From NCBI RefSeq assembly GCF_018130245.1, contig NZ_JAFCKP010000020.1:29898-93897 (forward strand): a stretch of 64,000 nucleotides of DNA, written 5' to 3'. Origin of the DNA: Bradyrhizobium sp. SZCCT0231 (GTDB taxonomy: Bacteria > Pseudomonadota > Alphaproteobacteria > Rhizobiales > Xanthobacteraceae). Positions 61,019-64,000 of the stretch are shown here, piece by piece. Below the pieces are notes generated by a model, which saw only the letters and a program-made list of their open reading frames with translations, was not told the origin of the DNA and made no database searches. How positions within the stretch are numbered: the stretch's first letter is position 1; every line of letters begins with the position of its first letter. Both the position numbers and the translations under genes were made by a program.

Positions 61019-61792
61019 ATGCGTCCTCTGGATCCCGTGACATCGAAGCAGCGTGCGGCCTACGGCCTTGCGTTCTTCGTACTGTTCGTCGCCCTCTGGT
61101 CCTGGGCGACGTTCGGCGGCCATGTGTCGAAGACCTTCCTCGCCAACCCGCTGACCATGGTGCAGGAGGGTCTTGAGCTGCTCACCAAGCACGGCTTCCT
61201 GTTCGACATCGGCATGACGATCTGGCGCGTCGTCGGCGGCTTTGCACTCGCGGCAGTCATTGCGGTGCCGCTCGGCGTGCTGATGGGCGCCTACAAGCCG
61301 GTCGAAGCGTTCCTCGAACCATTCGTGTCCTTCGCTCGTTATTTGCCCGCCTCCGCCTTCATCCCGCTGCTGATCCTGTGGGCCGGCATCGGCGAAATGC
61401 AGAAGCTGCTCGTCATCTTCATCGGCTCGGTGTTCCAGGTCATCCTGATGGTCGCGGTGACCGTCGGCGCCACGCGGCGCGATCTGGTCGAGGCCGCCTA
61501 CACGCTCGGCGCCAGCGACCGCGGCATCATCCGCCGGGTGCTGCTGCCCTCCTCCGCGCCGGAGATCGCAGAAATCCTGCGGCTGGTGCTGGGCTGGGCC
61601 TGGACTTACGTCATCGTCGCCGAGCTGATCGGTTCGTCCTCGGGCATCGGTCATATGATCACCGACAGCCAGGCGCTGCTCAACACCGGCCAGATCATCT
61701 TCGGCATCATCGTGATCGGATTGATCGGCCTGATCTCGGACTTCCTGTTCAAGGCGTTCAATGCCTGGCTGTTTCCCTGGAAGCTCGCATGA
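61019..61792 (+). CDS. ABC transporter permease (SsuC/TauC type)
   Basis: A 257-residue inner-membrane protein with about six helices, and the EAA-type loop (DLVEAAYTLGASDRGIIRRVLLPSSAPEIAEILRLVLG). The ATG at 61019 lies one codon after an in-frame TTG. Its stop overlaps the ATPase start (ATGA), so the two are translationally coupled. Confidence 0.88.
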   Translation: MRPLDPVTSKQRAAYGLAFFVLFVALWSWATFGGHVSKTFLANPLTMVQEGLELLTKHGFLFDIGMTIWRVVGGFALAAVIAVPLGVLMGAYKPVEAFLEPFVSFARYLPASAFIPLLILWAGIGEMQKLLVIFIGSVFQVILMVAVTVGATRRDLVEAAYTLGASDRGIIRRVLLPSSAPEIAEILRLVLGWAWTYVIVAELIGSSSGIGHMITDSQALLNTGQIIFGIIVIGLIGLISDFLFKAFNAWLFPWKLA

Positions 61793-62574
61793 CCATTCTC
61801 AGGATCGAACAGGTCTCGCGCACCTTCCCCGCGCGCCACGGCAACGCGCCGACCAGGGCGCTGGAGCCGACTGACCTCACTATTGGCAACAACGACTTCG
61901 TCACGATCCTCGGTCCCTCCGGCTGCGGCAAGTCCACGCTGCTGCGCATCGTCGCGGGCCTCGACCGTCCGACCAGTGGGCGTGTCACGCTCGACGGACG
62001 CGAGGTGACCGGCCCGGGCGCCGATCGCGGCATGGTGTTCCAGTCCTACACGCTGTTCCCCTGGTTGACCGTGCGCGAGAACATCGCCTTCGGCCTGCGC
62101 GAGCGTGGCGTGTCCGAGACGGAGCGAAACAAGATCGCGGATGCCTTCATCCGCCAGGTCGGATTGTCCGGTTTCGAGAACCACTGGCCGAAGCAGCTCT
62201 CCGGCGGCATGCAGCAGCGCACCGCGATCGCGCGCGCGCTCGCCAACGATCCAAAAATCCTGCTGCTCGACGAGCCCTTCGGCGCGCTCGACAACCAGAC
62301 CCGCGCCCTGATGCAGGAGATGCTGCTGGGGATCTGGGAACGCGACCAGAAGACGGTGCTGTTCGTGACCCACGACATCGAGGAAGCCATCTTCCTCGGC
62401 AGCCGCGTCGTCGTGATGAGCGCACGCCCCGGCCGCATCAAGGCCGAGATCAATGTGGACCTGCCGCATCCGCGCTCCTACAAGATCAAGACCACGCCGG
62501 AATTCGTCCAGCTCAAGGAACGGCTGGTCGAGGAGATCCGCACCGAGGCGCTGAAGGTTGCCGAACATGCCTGA
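61789..62574 (+). CDS. ABC transporter ATP-binding protein
   Basis: A 261-residue ATPase of the nitrate/sulfonate/taurine group. Walker A (GPSGCGKST), Q-loop (MVFQSYTLFPWLTV), signature (LSGGMQQRTAIARAL), Walker B (ILLLDEPFGALD) and switch His (VTHDIEEA) are all intact, in contrast to the altered signature of the ATPase at 24140. It powers the hut-linked importer. Its 3' end overlaps the next gene by 8 bases. Confidence 0.9.
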   Translation: MTILRIEQVSRTFPARHGNAPTRALEPTDLTIGNNDFVTILGPSGCGKSTLLRIVAGLDRPTSGRVTLDGREVTGPGADRGMVFQSYTLFPWLTVRENIAFGLRERGVSETERNKIADAFIRQVGLSGFENHWPKQLSGGMQQRTAIARALANDPKILLLDEPFGALDNQTRALMQEMLLGIWERDQKTVLFVTHDIEEAIFLGSRVVVMSARPGRIKAEINVDLPHPRSYKIKTTPEFVQLKERLVEEIRTEALKVAEHA

Positions 62575-63793
62575 CACGCGCGCCGACGGAAATCGCGTTC
62601 TCGCCGACCTTAATGCACTGCGTGCCATCGGCGCCTACAAGACCGGCGTGCACAAGCCGACCTTCTCCGAGCCGCACAAGCAGTCGCTGGATTGGCTGGT
62701 TGATAAGCTGCCCGAGGCGGGCCTCAACGCCGCGATCGACGGCATCGGCAATGTTTTCGGGACGAGCACGAAGCCTGGTCCGAAGCTGCTGGCAGGTTCG
62801 CATCTGGAAAGCCAGAACTACGCCGGCTGGCTCGATGGCCCGCTCGGCGTCGTCTACGCGCTCGAAGCCGCGAGGGTTCTCAATGCCGATCCCACCGTGA
62901 AAGGCGCGGTCGAAGTCGCCGCCTGGTGCGACGAGGAAGGACATTTCGGTCATTTCCTCGGCTCGCGCTCCTATGTCGGACAGGTCACCGGGGCCGACAT
63001 CGACGCCGCGCGTGACCGCACCAGCGGCCGCACCATGCGCGATGCACTCGCGGACATGGGGCTCGCCGGGCGCCCGCGCGTCACCGCCGAGCCGGGGCGG
63101 CACGTCGGCTATCTGGAGGCGCATATCGAGCAGGGCGACACGCTCGAAAGCGGCCGCCTGGCGATCGGCGTCGTGACCTCCATCGTCGGCATCTGGCAGT
63201 ACCAGATCAACTTTGTCGGCGAGCAGAACCACGCCGGCACCACGCGCATGGCAGCGCGCAAGGATGCGGGCCTCGCGCTGGCCAAATTCTGCGTGGCGAT
63301 CGACGAGCGTTTCCCGGCTGCCTGCGGCCCGCGCACGGTCTGGACCACCGGTCGCATCACGCTCGATCCGGGCGCGCCGAGCATCATTCCGGGTGGTGCG
63401 GAGATGCTGTTCCAGATTCGCGACGACGATCCGGCTGTGATCGCGCGGCTGCAGCAATTGCTGCGGACCATGGCGGACGAGGCCAGTGCGAACGGTCCTT
63501 GCAGCGTCACCGTTGCGAAGCTGCGCACGGGTGCGCCCGCCATGATGAATTCCGGCTTTCAGGATGCGATCGAATCCGCGAGCAAAGCCGTCGCCGGCGG
63601 TCGATCCATCCGCATGCCCAGCGGCGCCGGGCACGACGCGCAGATGCTCGCGACCGTCATGCCCGCGGGCATGCTGTTCGTGCCGTCGATCGGCGGCATC
63701 AGCCATCACTGGACCGAGAACACGGCGGATGCCGATATCGTCACCGGCGCAGAGGTGTTCGTCGACGCCTGTCGGCGGATCCTCGGCGGCTAG
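62567..63793 (+). CDS. M20-family amidase, hydantoinase/carbamoylase type
   Basis: A 408-residue zinc-dependent amidohydrolase of the N-carbamoyl-L-amino-acid hydrolase/ureidoglycolate group. Metal segments: GSHLESQNYAGWLDGPLGVV, WCDEEGHFGHF and GAGHDAQM, and EAHIEQGDTLES with the family's Gln. The dimerisation lid (about residues 210-325) is present. No signal peptide. It is the last gene of the plus-strand hut run and its start overlaps the ATPase gene. It could remove a formyl or carbamoyl group from a glutamate derivative, perhaps standing in for the missing hutG; inference. ATG at 62567 is preferred over TTG at 62558. Confidence 0.88.
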   Translation: MPDTRADGNRVLADLNALRAIGAYKTGVHKPTFSEPHKQSLDWLVDKLPEAGLNAAIDGIGNVFGTSTKPGPKLLAGSHLESQNYAGWLDGPLGVVYALEAARVLNADPTVKGAVEVAAWCDEEGHFGHFLGSRSYVGQVTGADIDAARDRTSGRTMRDALADMGLAGRPRVTAEPGRHVGYLEAHIEQGDTLESGRLAIGVVTSIVGIWQYQINFVGEQNHAGTTRMAARKDAGLALAKFCVAIDERFPAACGPRTVWTTGRITLDPGAPSIIPGGAEMLFQIRDDDPAVIARLQQLLRTMADEASANGPCSVTVAKLRTGAPAMMNSGFQDAIESASKAVAGGRSIRMPSGAGHDAQMLATVMPAGMLFVPSIGGISHHWTENTADADIVTGAEVFVDACRRILGG

Positions 63794-63884
63794 AGGGAGA
63801 TGCGGCTGCCGACCTGCGGCGGTCAAACCGGGCGATGACACCGAGTGTGGGATCGCAGACACACCTTCACATCCTCGCGGCGCA

Positions 63885-63948
63885 TTTCGCCCGAGCTTTG
63901 CTTCATCTCGCCACCCTCTAAATCAAGAGGGCGCAGGGAAGGCCGCAT
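63885..63948. repeat. Fragment of a dispersed Bradyrhizobium-type repeat
   Basis: The CGCCCGAGCTTTGCTTCATC block followed by CGCCACCCTCTAAATC and GAGGGCGCAGGGAAGGCCG is one I recall as common in Bradyrhizobium genomes. The short pair CCCTCT / AGAGGG could fold. The rest of 63794-64000 has no gene that I can see. Confidence 0.55.
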
Positions 63949-64000
63949 AGGCGTTAAGTTTATTCTTGAGTGTTGGAATCACACGTGATTCCAAGGGGCA

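Overview
The window is high-GC alphaproteobacterial DNA that looks like Bradyrhizobium. The grounds are the gene content (xoxF with a four-cysteine cytochrome, glutathione-linked formaldehyde oxidation, a HutF-type histidine pathway) and several intergenic repeat families that I recall from Bradyrhizobium genomes. I could not run a species-level comparison. No rRNA, tRNA, CRISPR array, phage or insertion-sequence gene was seen.

Positions 1-3.5 kb hold the end of an FAD/NAD(P) oxidoreductase, an MBL-fold hydrolase and an M48 membrane protease. Positions 4.0-7.2 kb hold a compact three-gene cassette that I cannot match to a described system: a Gln/Gly/Phe/Tyr-rich protein with three copies of a hydrophobic helix-like repeat, a small helical partner, and a leaderless subtilisin-like protease.

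Positions 7.2-45.5 kb form a large lanthanide/PQQ alcohol-oxidation island. In order it has a TonB receptor (LutH type), an FlhS/FlhR two-component pair, S-formylglutathione hydrolase, and a Lut-type ABC system (binding protein, beta-propeller, ATPase, permease, exported proteins). Next come the quinoprotein-associated accessory proteins: a Cys-Trp motif protein, a MoxJ-like binding protein, a zinc metallohydrolase and a SoxYZ-like carrier. A second ABC transporter, a pentapeptide-repeat protein and small exported proteins follow. Then come an outer-membrane protein, an orphan pqqA too short for ordinary gene callers, a lanmodulin (lanM) with four EF hands, and a divergent PQQ dehydrogenase-cytochrome c-MoxJ set. 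After an AraC regulator come xoxF-xoxG-formaldehyde dehydrogenase-gfa, a two-subunit molybdenum hydroxylase, and a third PQQ dehydrogenase downstream of a Rieske protein. All three PQQ dehydrogenases carry the extra aspartate that marks lanthanide-dependent enzymes. No calcium-type mxaF is in the window. The expected flow is: lanthanide crosses the outer membrane through the TonB receptor, is handled in the periplasm by lanmodulin and the Lut proteins, and is built with PQQ into the dehydrogenases. Their electrons pass to cytochromes c (or perhaps the Rieske protein), and formaldehyde is oxidised in the cytoplasm through glutathione adducts to formate.

Positions 45.7-53.3 kb are mixed: a group III truncated haemoglobin, 3-hydroxybutyryl-CoA dehydrogenase, a tungstate/molybdate transporter split into convergent genes, a disordered acidic protein, a severed TonB plug and a GGDEF-EAL protein. 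Positions 53.3-63.8 kb are a histidine-utilisation region: hutI-hutH-hutU on the minus strand, and hutF-hutC followed by an ABC transporter and an M20-type amidase on the plus strand. A 20-bp palindrome between the divergent arms is the likely HutC operator.
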